Counted from the first letter of the stretch, positions 8,785-18,510 are shown. The stretch: 64,000 bases of DNA from Nocardia anocheti (GCF_029675105.1 NZ_JAQQFV010000004.1:496001-560000), one strand, 5' to 3'. The notes: a model not told the origin generated them from the letters alone. Translations and numbers: made by a program.

Positions 8785-8799
8785 TCTAGCGCTGCTAGA
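8785..8799. promoter_or_regulatory. palindromic operator, site 2 (TCTAGC-N3-GCTAGA)
   Basis: TCTAGC-GCT-GCTAGA, the same core as site 1, with centres exactly 50 bp apart (8742 and 8792). It lies between the DUF1772 start (8713, reading left) and the stop of the heme-binding membrane protein gene (8818). Two equal sites on one face of the helix suggest cooperative binding or looping by a dimeric repressor. Confidence 0.7.
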
Positions 8800-8817
8800 T
8801 TTCCGATCGGCGATCGT

Positions 8818-9486
8818 TCACACGGTTACACCGGGCTTGTCGCCGGATGATCGCCGTCCGGCGACACGCACCACGAGGGCGGCGATCAGGGTCGCGACAG
8901 GGATTGTGTACCAGAGGTTTCCGGAGATGCGGCCGGCGTTGATGTAGACGAAGAGGAACCAGATGAGCCAGGTTCCGGCGCCGACGACGGAGTGCCAGCG
9001 GTCCGTGCGGAACCAGGATGTGACCCGGTCGAACGATGTCGCGACGAGGAACACGATGGCGAGGTAGCCGAGGCCGCCGACGATGATCGACAGGGCGGAG
9101 GCCAGGGTCCAGAAGGTGGGCGAGTCGGTGGTGGCGAGGGCGATGATCGCGGCGAGGTGGATGCCGTGTGACATGGCGAAGGACAAGCCCAGGTAGCGAC
9201 GGTTTCGCACCAGCCAGCGTGTCGGTTCGGAGGGTCGGAGCGTGTGCAACGCAAGGGCCAGGAAGGCGGACAGGAACAGGGCCAGGGAGGTTCTGGCGGT
9301 TGAGCGGATGAGCAGCCGGTAGCCGTCGGTGTCCCAGCCGGCGCTGGCCAGGACCGCCAGGGTCATCACCCCCAGCAGGGCTGTGATCGTCGCGAAGACG
9401 GGCCAACCGTCGAAGCGGGTCTGCGCGATCGGTTCCGTGCAGTCCACTGGTTGTTCGCTGAGCTTCCGCCCCGACATGACCATCAC
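8818..9486 (-). CDS. ferric-reductase-like heme-binding membrane protein
   Basis: A 222-aa protein with about six transmembrane helices, resembling the heme-binding membrane subunit family (YedZ/ferric reductase-like). Candidate heme ligands are His in ALHTLRPSEP and the two His of SHGIHLAAI, on consecutive helices, as expected for that fold. A GGGGG run 6 nt before the ATG at 9486 supports this start; longer in-frame versions add an Arg-rich stretch with no ribosome binding site. No MsrP/YedY-like catalytic subunit is adjacent, so its redox partner is unknown. Confidence 0.68.
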   Translation of the reverse strand: MMVMSGRKLSEQPVDCTEPIAQTRFDGWPVFATITALLGVMTLAVLASAGWDTDGYRLLIRSTARTSLALFLSAFLALALHTLRPSEPTRWLVRNRRYLGLSFAMSHGIHLAAIIALATTDSPTFWTLASALSIIVGGLGYLAIVFLVATSFDRVTSWFRTDRWHSVVGAGTWLIWFLFVYINAGRISGNLWYTIPVATLIAALVVRVAGRRSSGDKPGVTV

Positions 9487-9609
9487 ACACCCCCGTGCCG
9501 CTCGGCTCGCGGAGTGCGGGGACGAGCAGTCCGAGCCTACTCTGCGGCGCCCAATTCCTCGTGCTCGCAACGTGTTCCGCCGGTCACGCAGAGCTTCGGG
9601 CGTAGCTGT

Positions 9610-9993
9610 TCAGTCCGGCTTGCGGGTGGTGATGTGGGTGAGGGCGCAGCGCCAGTGGTTGTCGGTGCGGAGGAAGACGTCGGTGGTCCATTCGTCGGCG
9701 TCGAAGCGTCGGCCTTGGAAGTGGGCGGTGTTGGTGACGCGGGTGGTCAGCAGGGCCGTGTCGCCGTGGTGGCGGATGTGGGGTTCGCCGAAGCGTTGCA
9801 TCGCGGAGTGGGTGAGGGCGCCGGAACGGACCAGGTCGAGGAAGCGGGCGGCGGGGGTGATGCCGGTTTCGGAGACGATGATCCAGTCGTCGGTCATGAA
9901 GGTGGCGATGGCGTCGGCGTCGTTGGCGACGATCGCGGCCTGCCAGTCGTCGAGGACTTTCAGCAGGGCGGTGCCGGTGGTGGTGGTCGTCAT
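9610..9993 (-). CDS. SnoaL-like/NTF2-fold protein
   Basis: A 127-aa nuclear transport factor 2-like protein of the DUF4440/SnoaL type. It has the typical opening helix (LKVLDDWQAAIVANDADAIATFMTDDWIIV), a central sheet (HGDTALLTTRVTNTAHFQGR) and a closing strand (WRCALTHITTR). Members are small enzymes or ligand-binding proteins; no activity can be assigned. The poly-Thr start (MTTTTT) is preceded by about 160 bp, up to the next gene on the opposite strand, that contains nothing recognisable. Confidence 0.8.
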   Translation of the reverse strand: MTTTTTGTALLKVLDDWQAAIVANDADAIATFMTDDWIIVSETGITPAARFLDLVRSGALTHSAMQRFGEPHIRHHGDTALLTTRVTNTAHFQGRRFDADEWTTDVFLRTDNHWRCALTHITTRKPD

Positions 9994-10158
9994 GGATCAA
10001 CGCTAGGAGCGGGGGTGATGTCGGGGCTTGGACGAATGGAACGGTGGCGCGGTGTCATAGCCGGGCGGCGCGCGGGCGAAACGAGTCACACCCGGTAGCG
10101 CCGGGCGAGCGCGCGGCGATTAGCCGGGCGACAGACCGGACTTCGGAAGGACTGGGAC

Positions 10159-11064
10159 ATGGCTGGACGACACCGCGCGGTGAGCAAGCAGCGCAAGGCG
10201 CTGCGGGGGCTGCCCGCGGCCGTGGCGCTGCCCGCGGCCATCGCGTTCGGCATGGGGCCGGAGGCAGCGCAGGCCGCGCAGGTCCAGACGGTCACCGACG
10301 GCGCCGATCTCCCGGATCTTCCGGCGGCGCCGGAATCCCAGCAGCTCGCCGAGCCGTCGCGGGTCCCCACCGACGCGCCCGTGGTCACCGCGCAGCATCC
10401 GTCCACCACGCCGGTCCCCGTGGACGCCGCGACGGAATACCGTTTCACCCAGCTGATCGCCGTGACGCGCGACCTCGCGGCCGACACTCAGCCCGAGGCC
10501 GCACCGACCGCGCCCCGAGCCGAGGCCGCGCCCGAGGCTGCGACCGCGCCAGAAGCCGAGGCCGAAGCCGAGGTGACCGCACCGCAACCGGATATCGCGT
10601 TCACATTCCCACCCACCCTGACCCAGCCGGACATCACATCCGAACCCACACCCCAACCAGAAACCACACCGACACCAACTCAACCCGAACCCACCACGCC
10701 CCAACCGGACACCACTCCCCAGCCGGAGACGCCCCCGCAGGCTGACCCGACCACCCCGCACGCCACCCCCATCGCCGCGGCCGCCCCGATCGCCTCCCCG
10801 ATCGAGAACGCCACCTACCTCGGCTCCACCGCCGGACAGGTCATCGGCGGCCTCACCGGCGCCACCCTCGGCGTCCTCGGCGGCACCGCGCTGGCCACTC
10901 CCCTGGCTGTCCCGACCGGCGGTCTGGCCGTGCCGGTCGGCGCGGTCACCGGAGGCATCGTCGGTGGCGTCGCGGGGACCTACGCCGGGTATTACGCCGG
11001 GGCGATGATCGGCACCGCGCTGGCGCAGCAGGCGCCGCAGCTCATCCCCAACGTCCTGCCCTGA
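10159..11064 (+). CDS. secreted proline/threonine-rich protein with C-terminal Gly-zipper
   Basis: A 301-aa protein in three parts. First comes a basic start with a signal-like hydrophobic stretch (LPAAVALPAAIAFGMG, then AAQAAQ). Next is a long low-complexity region (about 100-205) rich in Pro, Thr, Glu and Ala with repeated TPQPE/TTPQPDT units. Last is a hydrophobic glycine-rich tail (about 215-290: GQVIGGLTGATLGVLGG, GGIVGGVAGTYAGYYAG) resembling glycine-zipper membrane-interacting segments. It is probably exported and anchored to, or spanning, the cell envelope, with the Pro/Thr part acting as a wall spacer. A GGAAGG ribosome binding site precedes the ATG. Function unknown. Confidence 0.72.
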   Translation: MAGRHRAVSKQRKALRGLPAAVALPAAIAFGMGPEAAQAAQVQTVTDGADLPDLPAAPESQQLAEPSRVPTDAPVVTAQHPSTTPVPVDAATEYRFTQLIAVTRDLAADTQPEAAPTAPRAEAAPEAATAPEAEAEAEVTAPQPDIAFTFPPTLTQPDITSEPTPQPETTPTPTQPEPTTPQPDTTPQPETPPQADPTTPHATPIAAAAPIASPIENATYLGSTAGQVIGGLTGATLGVLGGTALATPLAVPTGGLAVPVGAVTGGIVGGVAGTYAGYYAGAMIGTALAQQAPQLIPNVLP

Positions 11065-11109
11065 ACCGGCGGGGCGGACGCCCGACTCTTCGCCTGACCC
11101 GAACCTCGT

Positions 11110-11115
11110 TATACT
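11110..11115 (+). promoter_or_regulatory. -10 element upstream of uppS
   Basis: TATACT, a near-perfect -10 box, lies 50 bp before the uppS ATG; the 5' leader would be about 44 nt. No strong -35 is seen at the matching distance. Confidence 0.5.
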
Positions 11116-11165
11116 GCCCCGATTCGAGGTGCTGTCAGGAAAACCGCGACATTAAGAAGAGTTGA

Positions 11166-11948
11166 ATGAAGCTTCTGCCCTTGTTCTTGCGTCAGCCGAT
11201 GGAGACGGTCTACGAGCGTCGCCTGGCCACGACCCTGGTCGGGCTGCCGCGACCCCAGCACATCGGGATCATGCTCGACGGCAATCGGCGCTGGGCGCGC
11301 GAGGCCGGGCACGACGACGTGCGCGAGGGCTACAAGGCCGGTGGCGCCAAGGTCGTGGAGTTCCTGGAGTGGTGCACGGCCGCCGATATCGCGCACGTGA
11401 CGCTGTTCATGCTCTCCGACGACAATCTCGGCCGTCCGGCCGAGCAGCTCGAGCCGCTGATCGAGATCATCGAGGCGACCGTGCGCGACATCTCCGCGGT
11501 GGGTCGCCCGTGGGAGGTGCAGGTCATCGGTTCGCTGGATCTGCTCCCCGGTGACACCGCGCGCGTGCTCAAGGAGGCCGCCGCCGAGACGACCGGGCGC
11601 GGCGGCACCAAGGTCGACGTGGCGGTCGGCTACGGCGGCAGGCGCGAGATCGTGGACGCGGTCAAACGTGCCTTCCGCCAGCACATCGGGGCGGGCGGCG
11701 ACCCGCTGGACCTGATCGACAAGTTCGACGTCGACGACATCTCCCGCCACCTCTACTCCCCCGCGGGCGAGAACACCGACTTCATCATCCGCACCTCGGG
11801 CGAACAGCGCCTGTCCGGATTCCTGCTGTGGCAGTCGGCGTACGCGGAGATGCAGTGGCTGGACTGCTACTGGCCCGCCTTCCGGCGCATCGATTTCCTG
11901 CGCGCGCTGCGCTCCTACGCCGGACGGCAGCGTCGCTTCGGCAAGTGA
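11166..11948 (+). CDS. uppS: cis-prenyltransferase, short-chain Z-isoprenyl diphosphate synthase type
   Basis: A 260-aa cis-prenyltransferase that condenses isopentenyl diphosphate onto an allylic primer. The N-terminal MLDGNRRWAR motif carries the catalytic Asp and phosphate-binding Arg residues; VAVGYGGRREIVDAV and IIRTSGEQRLSGFLLWQSAY are the other signature blocks. It resembles M. tuberculosis Rv1086 (Z,E-farnesyl diphosphate synthase) more than the long-chain Rv2361c, so the likely product is an early intermediate on the way to decaprenyl phosphate, the lipid carrier for cell-wall assembly. An AAGAAGAG ribosome binding site lies just upstream. Product chain length cannot be fixed from sequence. 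Confidence 0.9.
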   Translation: MKLLPLFLRQPMETVYERRLATTLVGLPRPQHIGIMLDGNRRWAREAGHDDVREGYKAGGAKVVEFLEWCTAADIAHVTLFMLSDDNLGRPAEQLEPLIEIIEATVRDISAVGRPWEVQVIGSLDLLPGDTARVLKEAAAETTGRGGTKVDVAVGYGGRREIVDAVKRAFRQHIGAGGDPLDLIDKFDVDDISRHLYSPAGENTDFIIRTSGEQRLSGFLLWQSAYAEMQWLDCYWPAFRRIDFLRALRSYAGRQRRFGK

Positions 11949-12050
11949 GCCGCGCGCACCTCACCGCCGCCGGACGCCGGTCTGCGAGCAGTCCTTAACC
12001 GGGCACACTTTTCCGTTCGCACCGGCGAAACACCCGCTCTCTACGTTGTT

Positions 12051-12077
12051 CAGCGGTCACCGCGACGGTGACCGCTG
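12051..12077. promoter_or_regulatory. perfect 12+3+12 inverted repeat ahead of the FNT channel gene
   Basis: CAGCGGTCACCG-cga-CGGTGACCGCTG lies just before the AGGAGG ribosome binding site of the FNT gene. A TACGTT -10-like box (12042-12047) is immediately upstream, so transcription would begin inside the palindrome. It can act as an operator for a dimeric regulator or as a hairpin in the 5' leader. It lacks a U-tract and is 100 bp past uppS, so a terminator is less likely. Confidence 0.7.
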
Positions 12078-12092
12078 TCGTAGGAGGCACCG

Positions 12093-12935
12093 TTGACCTA
12101 TGTGAAACCGTCGGAGCTGGCGCGCGCGCTGATCGACGCGGGTGAGTCGAAGATCTTCATGTCGACCAGGGACACCGTGATCCGCGCGTACATGGCCGGA
12201 GCGCTGCTGACCCTGGCCGCCGCGTTCGCGGTGAAGATGACCGTGGACACCGGCCAGCCGATCATCGGCGCGCTGCTGTTCCCGGTGGGCTTCTGTCTGC
12301 TGTATCTGCTCGGTTACGACCTGCTGACCGGTGTCTTCGTGCTCACCCCGCTGGCGTATCTGGCCAAGCGGCCCGGTGTCACGCTGCGCGGCATCGCGCG
12401 CAACTGGGGGCTGGTGTTCCTCGGCAATTTCGCCGGGGCCTTCACCGTCGCGCTGCTGACCGCGATCTATGTGACCTACTGCTTCGACACCCCGATCACC
12501 GACGCGGCCAACGCTTTCGCGGCCTACGGGCAGAAGCTGTCGCACATCGGTTCGGACCGGACCCTCGGCTACGCCGATCACGGTGTGGCGGGCTGGATCA
12601 CGGTGTTCGTGCGCGGCGTGCTGTGCAACTGGATGGTCTCGACCGGGGTGGTCGGCGCGTTCTTGGCCAAGGACGTGCTGGGCAAGATCGCGGTGATGTG
12701 GTTGCCGATCATGCTGTTCTTCGCCATGGGCTTCGAGCACTCGGTGGTCAACATGTTCCTGTTCCCGGTCGGCATCCTGCTGGGCGCGGACTTCACCTGG
12801 GGTGACTACCTGCTCTGGAACGAGATCCCGACGGTGCTCGGCAATATCGTCGGCGGGCTGTTCTTCACCGGCCTGATGATCTACCTGACCCACTACAAGA
12901 CCGCGCCCAAGCGCGAGGTGGTCGAGGCGGCGTAG
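12093..12935 (+). CDS. formate/nitrite transporter (FNT) family channel, probably nitrite
   Basis: A 280-aa FNT-family protein with six transmembrane helices. Family features include the hinge segments (RGVLCNWMVSTGVV in TM5 and GFEHSVVNMFLFPVG, which contains the conserved His of the channel) and the N-terminal SELARALIDAGESK. These pentameric channels pass formate, nitrite or similar small anions. Facing the nitrate reductase gene across a shared terminator, it most likely moves nitrite. The TTG at 12093 follows an AGGAGG ribosome binding site; no ATG in the right place exists. A large palindrome overlaps its 5' leader. Confidence 0.9.
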   Translation: MTYVKPSELARALIDAGESKIFMSTRDTVIRAYMAGALLTLAAAFAVKMTVDTGQPIIGALLFPVGFCLLYLLGYDLLTGVFVLTPLAYLAKRPGVTLRGIARNWGLVFLGNFAGAFTVALLTAIYVTYCFDTPITDAANAFAAYGQKLSHIGSDRTLGYADHGVAGWITVFVRGVLCNWMVSTGVVGAFLAKDVLGKIAVMWLPIMLFFAMGFEHSVVNMFLFPVGILLGADFTWGDYLLWNEIPTVLGNIVGGLFFTGLMIYLTHYKTAPKREVVEAA

Positions 12936-12941
12936 GGCCCA

Positions 12942-12983
12942 CGCGCGGCCCGTGCCCTCGGCGGGGAGGGCACGGGCCGCGCG
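12942..12983. terminator. bidirectional terminator hairpin between FNT and nitrate reductase genes
   Basis: An 18-bp perfect stem (CGCGCGGCCCGTGCCCTC and its complement) with a 6-nt loop sits between the convergent stops of the FNT gene (12935) and the nitrate reductase gene (12988). There is a short CGTTT on the + side. Confidence 0.9.
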
Positions 12984-12987
12984 CGTT

Positions 12988-15900
12988 TCAGTAGACGTCG
13001 CGCACGTAGCGCTTGTCGGTGGACAGCTTCTTGACGTAGGCGTCGGCATCGTCCTCGGCCATGTCGCCGTGGTGGGCGACAATCTCGCGCAATGCGGCGT
13101 CGACGTCCTTGGCCATGCGCGAGGCGTCGCCGCAGACGTAGAAGTGGGCGCCGTCCTCGAGCCACTTCCACAGTTGCGCACCGTGTTCGCGCATGCGGTC
13201 CTGGACGTAGATCTTCGCGCGCTGGTCGCGGGAGAACGCCACGTCCAGCCGGGACAGCACGCCGTCGCGCTGGAGCTGCTCGAGTTCGTCGCGGTAGTAG
13301 AAGTCGGTGGCCTCGTGCTGTTCGCCGAAGAACAGCCAGTTGGCGGCCTGATCGCCACGCGCGCGGCGGTGTTCGAGGAAGCCGACGAACGGGGCCACGC
13401 CGGTGCCGGGCCCGATCATGATCGCCGCGACGGTCGGGTCGTCGGGTGGCCGGAAGTGCGGGGCGGGCTGCACGTGCAGGACCAGCGGCTGTTCGAGTTC
13501 GGCGTCGGCCAGATACGACGAGCACAGGCCGCCGCGCGCGCGTCCGGTGACGCTCTCGTAGCGGATCACCGAGACGGTGGTGCACACCCGCGTCGGGTCG
13601 ACCAGCGGACTGGACGAGATCGAGTACAGCCGGGGCTGGAGTCGTTTGAACAGCCCGACCCATTCCCTCGGCTCGGCGGTGAGCGCGAATTCGGCGGCGA
13701 TGTCGGCGGGCTGACGACCCCACAGCCACTTGGCGAGTTCGCCCTTGTTGTCCGGACGCAGCAGGGTTTTGACGGTGCGGTCACCGGTGTGCTCGGCGAC
13801 GAAACGCAGCAGCTCGGTGGTGGTCCTGGTCAGGTCGAGGTAGGCCTCGAGCGCGATCGACAGCGGCATGGCGCCCGCCTTGGGCACCTCCACAGTGGTG
13901 GCCGGGTCCATGCCGGTGACGGCGAGGAATTCCCACACCAGGCCCAGATCGTTGGCCGGACGCACCCCGAGCGCGTCACCGACCTCGTAGGTGAGCTCGG
14001 AGCCGGACAGGTCGTAGGTGAACTGGCGGACTTCCTTCTGCGCGCCGGGCAGACTCAGCAGCCGGTTGCCGACGAGTCGTCCGGTGGGGGTCTCGGCGCG
14101 CACCGCCGTGGTCGCGCATCCCGCTGCGGCGGAGTCGGTTCGGTTCCCCGATGTGGCGGTGGACATGGTCGGGGCTGGCTGCTCGACTGTCGAGTCAGGG
14201 GCGGCGGCGTCCTCGGTCCCGGTGCCCGGATCGGGATGTTCGGCGGTCAGCGCGGCCAGCAGTGCGGTGAGCCAGCTCCCGGCCGCCTCCTCGAAGTCCG
14301 GTTCACAGTCGACCCGAGGAATCATCCGCCGCGCACCGAGTTCGGCCAGGCGCTCGTCGAGGCGGCGGCCGTGACCGCAGAAGGCGTCGTAGTTCGAGTC
14401 ACCGAAGGCCAGGACCGCGAAACGTCTTCCGGTCAGGGCGGATTCACGTGCGGTGGTCAGCGAGTTCCAGAAGGCGGCGCCGTTGTCGGGCGCGTCACCG
14501 TCACCGAAGGTACTCGATACGACCACGAGGTCGGCGGCGGCGGGGATGTCGGCGACGGTGATGTCGTCCATGGCGCGGACGACCGGTTCGCGGCCGCCCG
14601 CGCCGATCGCGGCGACGACCGTGCCGGTGACGAAGTCCTCGGCATTGCCCGTCTGCGAGGCCCACAGCACGAACAGGGGCCGGACCGCGGGCGCCGCGGC
14701 GGATTCCGGCGGCTCGCTGGCGGCCGTGGCCACGGTGACGGCGGGGGCCGCGCGTTCGGGGAGCTGGTGATGGGCGCCGAAGACACCGGCGAGCATGCCC
14801 TCGACCCAGGCCGCCTTGGCGGGGTGCAGCGGATTGCCGGGTGGCAGCACCGGCACCACGGCCGTCTCGTGCCGGGCGACACCGGCCAGGAATCCGGCCA
14901 GATAGCCCTGTTCGGTGGCCGAGAGTTCCGGCGTGGTCAGGTCGTCGATGCCGAGCAGGTCGGCCGCGGTGTGGACCAGGCCGGGAACCGCCGGTCGCGA
15001 CGCGGGCGCCGATCCGGTGACCTCGACCGGTGGTAAAGCGTTCGCCTGCGACGACGGCGGCGGCTCGGTCGCGCGGGGCTCCTGCGGCTCGATGACGATC
15101 GGCGCGGGCACCTTGCTCAGCCGCACCGCGCACACCTTGAACTCCGGCTGCTGCGAGATCGGGTCGATCGCGTCGTTGGTGACGGCGTTGACGGCCTTGT
15201 ACTCGCCGAACAGGTCGTTCCAGTGGAACGGCGCGAACACGTCACCCACCCGCACCCGGTCGGTGACCACCGCGGGCAGCACGGCTCGGCCGCGCCGCGA
15301 GGCGATCTCGAGCCAGTCCCCCTCGGCCACCGACAGGCGGGCCGCGTCCTCGGGATGGATCTCGGCGAACGGGCCGGGATTGAGTTTGTTGAGTTTGGCG
15401 ATCCGGCCGGTCTTGGTGAGGGTGTGCCATTGGTGTTGCACGCGACCGGTATTGAGCAGGAACGGGTAGTCGTCGTCGGGGAGTTCGGCCGGTTCCAGGT
15501 GCGGGCGGGCGAAGAACACCGCGCGGCCGGAGGCGGTCGGGAACCACAGGCGCGGGGTGGTGCCGTCCTCGCGGGTGCGCAGGTCCTGGCTGACGCCGTC
15601 GTTGCGGTAGCGGATCGGGTTGCGGGCGGGGCCGTCCGGGGCGACAGGCCATTGCAGCGGGCCTTCGCGCAGCCGTTCGTAGGTGGCGCCGCGCAGGTCG
15701 TAGCCGGTGCGCGGGTTCCAGAAACCTTTGATCTCCTCGAAGATCTGCTCGGCGCTGTCGTAGGTGAACGCCTCGGCATAGCCCATGGCGCAGGCGATCC
15801 GGGCGATGATCCGCCAGTCCGGCAGGGCGTCGCCGGGCGGGTCGATGACCTGCTGGACCAGCGTGAGATTGCGTTCGGAGTTGATCATCACCCCCTCGTG

Positions 15901-17274
15901 CTCGATCCACAGGGTGCCGGGCAGGATCACATCGGCGTAGGCGTTGGTCTCGGTGTCGGCGAACACGTCCTGGGTGATCACCAACTCGGCCGCCTCCAGC
16001 CCGGCCAGCACGGTCTTGCGATTGGCCACGGTGGCAACGGGATTGGTGCAGATGATCCAGCACGCCTTGATCTGTCCCTCGGCCATGCGCGAGAACATGT
16101 CGATGGTGCCGGTGCCGACCTCGGTGCGCAGCGTGCCCGGCGCGAGGTTCCAGCGCTCCTCCACGAAGGCCCGGTCGGCGTCGGCGAGCACCGCGCGCTG
16201 GCCGGGCAGACCGGGGCCCATGTAGCCCATCTCGCGCCCGCCCATGGCATTGGGCTGACCGGTGAGCGAGAACGGGCCGCTGCCGGGACGACAGATCGCG
16301 CCGGTGGCCAGATGCAGGTTGACCAGCGCGTTGGTGTTCCAGGTGCCGTGGGTGGACTGGTTGAGGCCCATCGTCCAGCAGCTCATCCACTCCCGCGCCG
16401 TGCCGATCAGTTCGGCGGCCGCGCGCAGGTCCTCCACGGCGAGGCCGGTCAGCGCGGCTACCGTCGCCGGGTCGTAGTCGGCGAGGAATTCGGGCAGGCC
16501 GTCGTAGCCCTCGGTGAACTCGGCGACGAACTCGCTGTCGACGTGACCGCCCTCCACCAGCAGGTGCAGCAGCCCGTTGAGCAGGGCCAGGTCGGTGCCC
16601 GGGGTGATCTGGAGGTAGAGGTCGGCCTTCTCGGCGGTGGCGGTGCGGCGCGGGTCGACCACGATCAGCTTGGCCCCGGCCTTGACCCGATCCATCATGC
16701 GCAGGAACAGGATCGGGTGGCAGTCGGCCATGTTCGCGCCGATGACGAAGAAGACGTCGGCGTGGTCGAAGTCCTCGTAGGAGCCGGGCGGGCCGTCGGC
16801 GCCGAGGGAGAGCTTGTAGCCGCTGCCCGCGCTGGCCATGCACAGGCGCGAGTTCGATTCGATCTGATTGGTGCCGACGAATCCTTTGGCCAGCTTGTTC
16901 GCCAGATACTGCGCTTCCAGGGTCATCTGGCCCGAGACGTAGAACGACACGGCGTCGGGGCCGTGCTCGTCGATGATGGCGCGCAGCCGGGACGCGGTAT
17001 CGGCGATGGCCTTGTCGACGGCGGTGGCGATCGGTTCGGTGCCGCGTTCGGCGCGGACCAGGGCGGTGCCGAGCCTGCCCTCGCTCACCTTCAGCAGGTC
17101 GGCGTGGCTGCCGCCCTTGGTGCACAGGCGTCCGCCGTTGGCCGGGTGCGCCTTGTCGCCCGGCGCCTTGCGCACGGTGCGGCCACCGTCGGCGCCGGTG
17201 TCGACCTCGAGGGCGATGCCGCAGCCGACCCCGCAGTAGGAGCAGACCGTCCGCACGGTCTCGGTGCCGCTCAT
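12988..17274 (-). CDS. assimilatory nitrate reductase fused to CysJ-like flavoprotein reductase
   Basis: A 1428-aa two-enzyme fusion. Residues 1 to about 735 are a molybdopterin oxidoreductase of the NasA/NapA type: CSYCGVGC begins the [4Fe-4S] site, followed by [11 protein letters not shown], the MGD-binding folds and a C-terminal molydopterin dinucleotide-binding domain. A linker with a CysJ-like [15 protein letters not shown] segment leads to a flavodoxin domain (from about 865: [12 protein letters not shown]), then an FAD domain (RLYSISSS) and an NAD(P)H domain ending KRYVRDVY, the cytochrome P450 reductase-type terminus. It should pass electrons NADPH-FAD-FMN-FeS-Mo and reduce nitrate in the cytoplasm. 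The ATG at 17274 overlaps the MoeA-like stop (ATGA); the two are cotranscribed. Confidence 0.92.
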   Translation of the reverse strand: MSGTETVRTVCSYCGVGCGIALEVDTGADGGRTVRKAPGDKAHPANGGRLCTKGGSHADLLKVSEGRLGTALVRAERGTEPIATAVDKAIADTASRLRAIIDEHGPDAVSFYVSGQMTLEAQYLANKLAKGFVGTNQIESNSRLCMASAGSGYKLSLGADGPPGSYEDFDHADVFFVIGANMADCHPILFLRMMDRVKAGAKLIVVDPRRTATAEKADLYLQITPGTDLALLNGLLHLLVEGGHVDSEFVAEFTEGYDGLPEFLADYDPATVAALTGLAVEDLRAAAELIGTAREWMSCWTMGLNQSTHGTWNTNALVNLHLATGAICRPGSGPFSLTGQPNAMGGREMGYMGPGLPGQRAVLADADRAFVEERWNLAPGTLRTEVGTGTIDMFSRMAEGQIKACWIICTNPVATVANRKTVLAGLEAAELVITQDVFADTETNAYADVILPGTLWIEHEGVMINSERNLTLVQQVIDPPGDALPDWRIIARIACAMGYAEAFTYDSAEQIFEEIKGFWNPRTGYDLRGATYERLREGPLQWPVAPDGPARNPIRYRNDGVSQDLRTREDGTTPRLWFPTASGRAVFFARPHLEPAELPDDDYPFLLNTGRVQHQWHTLTKTGRIAKLNKLNPGPFAEIHPEDAARLSVAEGDWLEIASRRGRAVLPAVVTDRVRVGDVFAPFHWNDLFGEYKAVNAVTNDAIDPISQQPEFKVCAVRLSKVPAPIVIEPQEPRATEPPPSSQANALPPVEVTGSAPASRPAVPGLVHTAADLLGIDDLTTPELSATEQGYLAGFLAGVARHETAVVPVLPPGNPLHPAKAAWVEGMLAGVFGAHHQLPERAAPAVTVATAASEPPESAAAPAVRPLFVLWASQTGNAEDFVTGTVVAAIGAGGREPVVRAMDDITVADIPAAADLVVVSSTFGDGDAPDNGAAFWNSLTTARESALTGRRFAVLAFGDSNYDAFCGHGRRLDERLAELGARRMIPRVDCEPDFEEAAGSWLTALLAALTAEHPDPGTGTEDAAAPDSTVEQPAPTMSTATSGNRTDSAAAGCATTAVRAETPTGRLVGNRLLSLPGAQKEVRQFTYDLSGSELTYEVGDALGVRPANDLGLVWEFLAVTGMDPATTVEVPKAGAMPLSIALEAYLDLTRTTTELLRFVAEHTGDRTVKTLLRPDNKGELAKWLWGRQPADIAAEFALTAEPREWVGLFKRLQPRLYSISSSPLVDPTRVCTTVSVIRYESVTGRARGGLCSSYLADAELEQPLVLHVQPAPHFRPPDDPTVAAIMIGPGTGVAPFVGFLEHRRARGDQAANWLFFGEQHEATDFYYRDELEQLQRDGVLSRLDVAFSRDQRAKIYVQDRMREHGAQLWKWLEDGAHFYVCGDASRMAKDVDAALREIVAHHGDMAEDDADAYVKKLSTDKRYVRDVY

Positions 17275-18470
17275 CGCGGCAGCAGGATCAGCTCGGCCAG
17301 GGTGCCGCGCGCGCTGCCCGGGGGGAGCAGCGCCAGCGCCTGGGCGGTGACCAGGTGGGCCAGGTGCGGGATGCCGACCGCACCAGTGGCCCGCCACACC
17401 CCACCCTCGACCTGGGTGACCGGCACGATGTCGGTGGTCTGTCCCGGCGGCGAGGACCGGTCGACCAACCTGCCACGGAGCTTGCCGGGAGCCCGATCGG
17501 TCAGCGCGTCGACCACACAGCGGCCGGTGACCATGAGCGCGGTGATCGCCTCGAACGGGTTGGCGGGCACCACGATCAGGGTGCGGCCGTCGGGCAGGCG
17601 CGCGATCATCTGCTCACCGCCGGGGCGGATCATCACGCCGTCGACGACGATGTCGGCGCCGATCTCGGTGAGCAGGCACCGCATCTCGTCGAGCGCGCCG
17701 ACCACGATCACCAGCTCGGTCCCGGCGGGCATGGCGAACCAGGCGCGCAGCAGTTCCCCGTCGGCGATCTGCCAGACCTTGCGGCAGCGGATGTCCCCGG
17801 CGGCCAGGAAACTGGCGACGACCGGGGTCACCGCGTCCTCGCGCGGGCCGGTGGTCAATCGGTTGCCGGTGACCAGCACGTCCGCCGACACCGGACCGCG
17901 CACCGTGGCGGTGACGATCTCGGCGCTCGAGCCCACCGAGATCACCGCGGGTCCGACCCGACTGCCCGCCGCGGCGAGCACGGTGCCCGCGTGCCACTGT
18001 TCGCCGCGCACGCGGGTGTCGTCACGCAGCGGCGCGTGCTGGGCGCGCATGAGCACCACGCGGCCCGACACCCGGGAGAACATGACGTCCTCGGCGCGCA
18101 GGACGGCGGTCGTGCCCCTCGGGGTCGGTGTGCCGTGCGCGATGCGGGCCGACTCGCCGTCGGTGAGCGCGGCCATCCGGGGGTGCACGCGTTCGGGGCG
18201 CACGGTCCACCACGGTCCGGGACCGCTGACCGCGTATCCGTCCAGGGCGGCGGCGTCCATCGCGGGTTCGGCCGTGGTCGCGACCAGCGGGGCGGCCAGC
18301 GTGGCACCGACCGCGTCGGCCAGCACGCGGGTCACCGGGGTCAGCGGCGCGAGGCCACGACGCAGGATGCGCGGCAGGCTCAGGACCGAGACATAGACGG
18401 CCGACGGCACCGCCGGTGCGACCTCCACAGCACCGGGCACGATCTCGGTCAACCCACCACCTCCAGCCAT
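17271..18470 (-). CDS. divergent MoeA-like molybdopterin molybdotransferase
   Basis: A 399-aa MoeA-family protein; MoeA inserts molybdate into adenylylated molybdopterin. The domain order fits: a [12 protein letters not shown] segment (counterpart of the MDGYAV active-site motif), then [11 protein letters not shown] and [16 protein letters not shown] in the central domain, and [13 protein letters not shown] where typical MoeA has a PGNP motif. The changed MDGYA and PGNP positions show a divergent copy, perhaps dedicated to the adjoining nitrate reductase or partly regulatory. ATG at 18470 is chosen for its GAGGA ribosome binding site 7 nt upstream. It is the first gene of the nitrate reductase operon. 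Confidence 0.82.
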   Translation of the reverse strand: MAGGGGLTEIVPGAVEVAPAVPSAVYVSVLSLPRILRRGLAPLTPVTRVLADAVGATLAAPLVATTAEPAMDAAALDGYAVSGPGPWWTVRPERVHPRMAALTDGESARIAHGTPTPRGTTAVLRAEDVMFSRVSGRVVLMRAQHAPLRDDTRVRGEQWHAGTVLAAAGSRVGPAVISVGSSAEIVTATVRGPVSADVLVTGNRLTTGPREDAVTPVVASFLAAGDIRCRKVWQIADGELLRAWFAMPAGTELVIVVGALDEMRCLLTEIGADIVVDGVMIRPGGEQMIARLPDGRTLIVVPANPFEAITALMVTGRCVVDALTDRAPGKLRGRLVDRSSPPGQTTDIVPVTQVEGGVWRATGAVGIPHLAHLVTAQALALLPPGSARGTLAELILLPR

Positions 18471-18510
18471 GAAAGTATCCTCATTTTCGGTTATTGCCCC
18501 GCAGTGTCTC

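Noticed and set aside
12051..12077. Palindrome as the uppS terminator
   Set aside because: It is 100 bp past the uppS stop, has no U-tract, and sits between the -10-like box and ribosome binding site of the next gene, so an operator or leader hairpin fits better.
15223..18396. 1057-codon open frame opposite the nitrate reductase
   Set aside because: No recognisable domain, low-complexity composition, and the opposite strand encodes clear catalytic motifs throughout.
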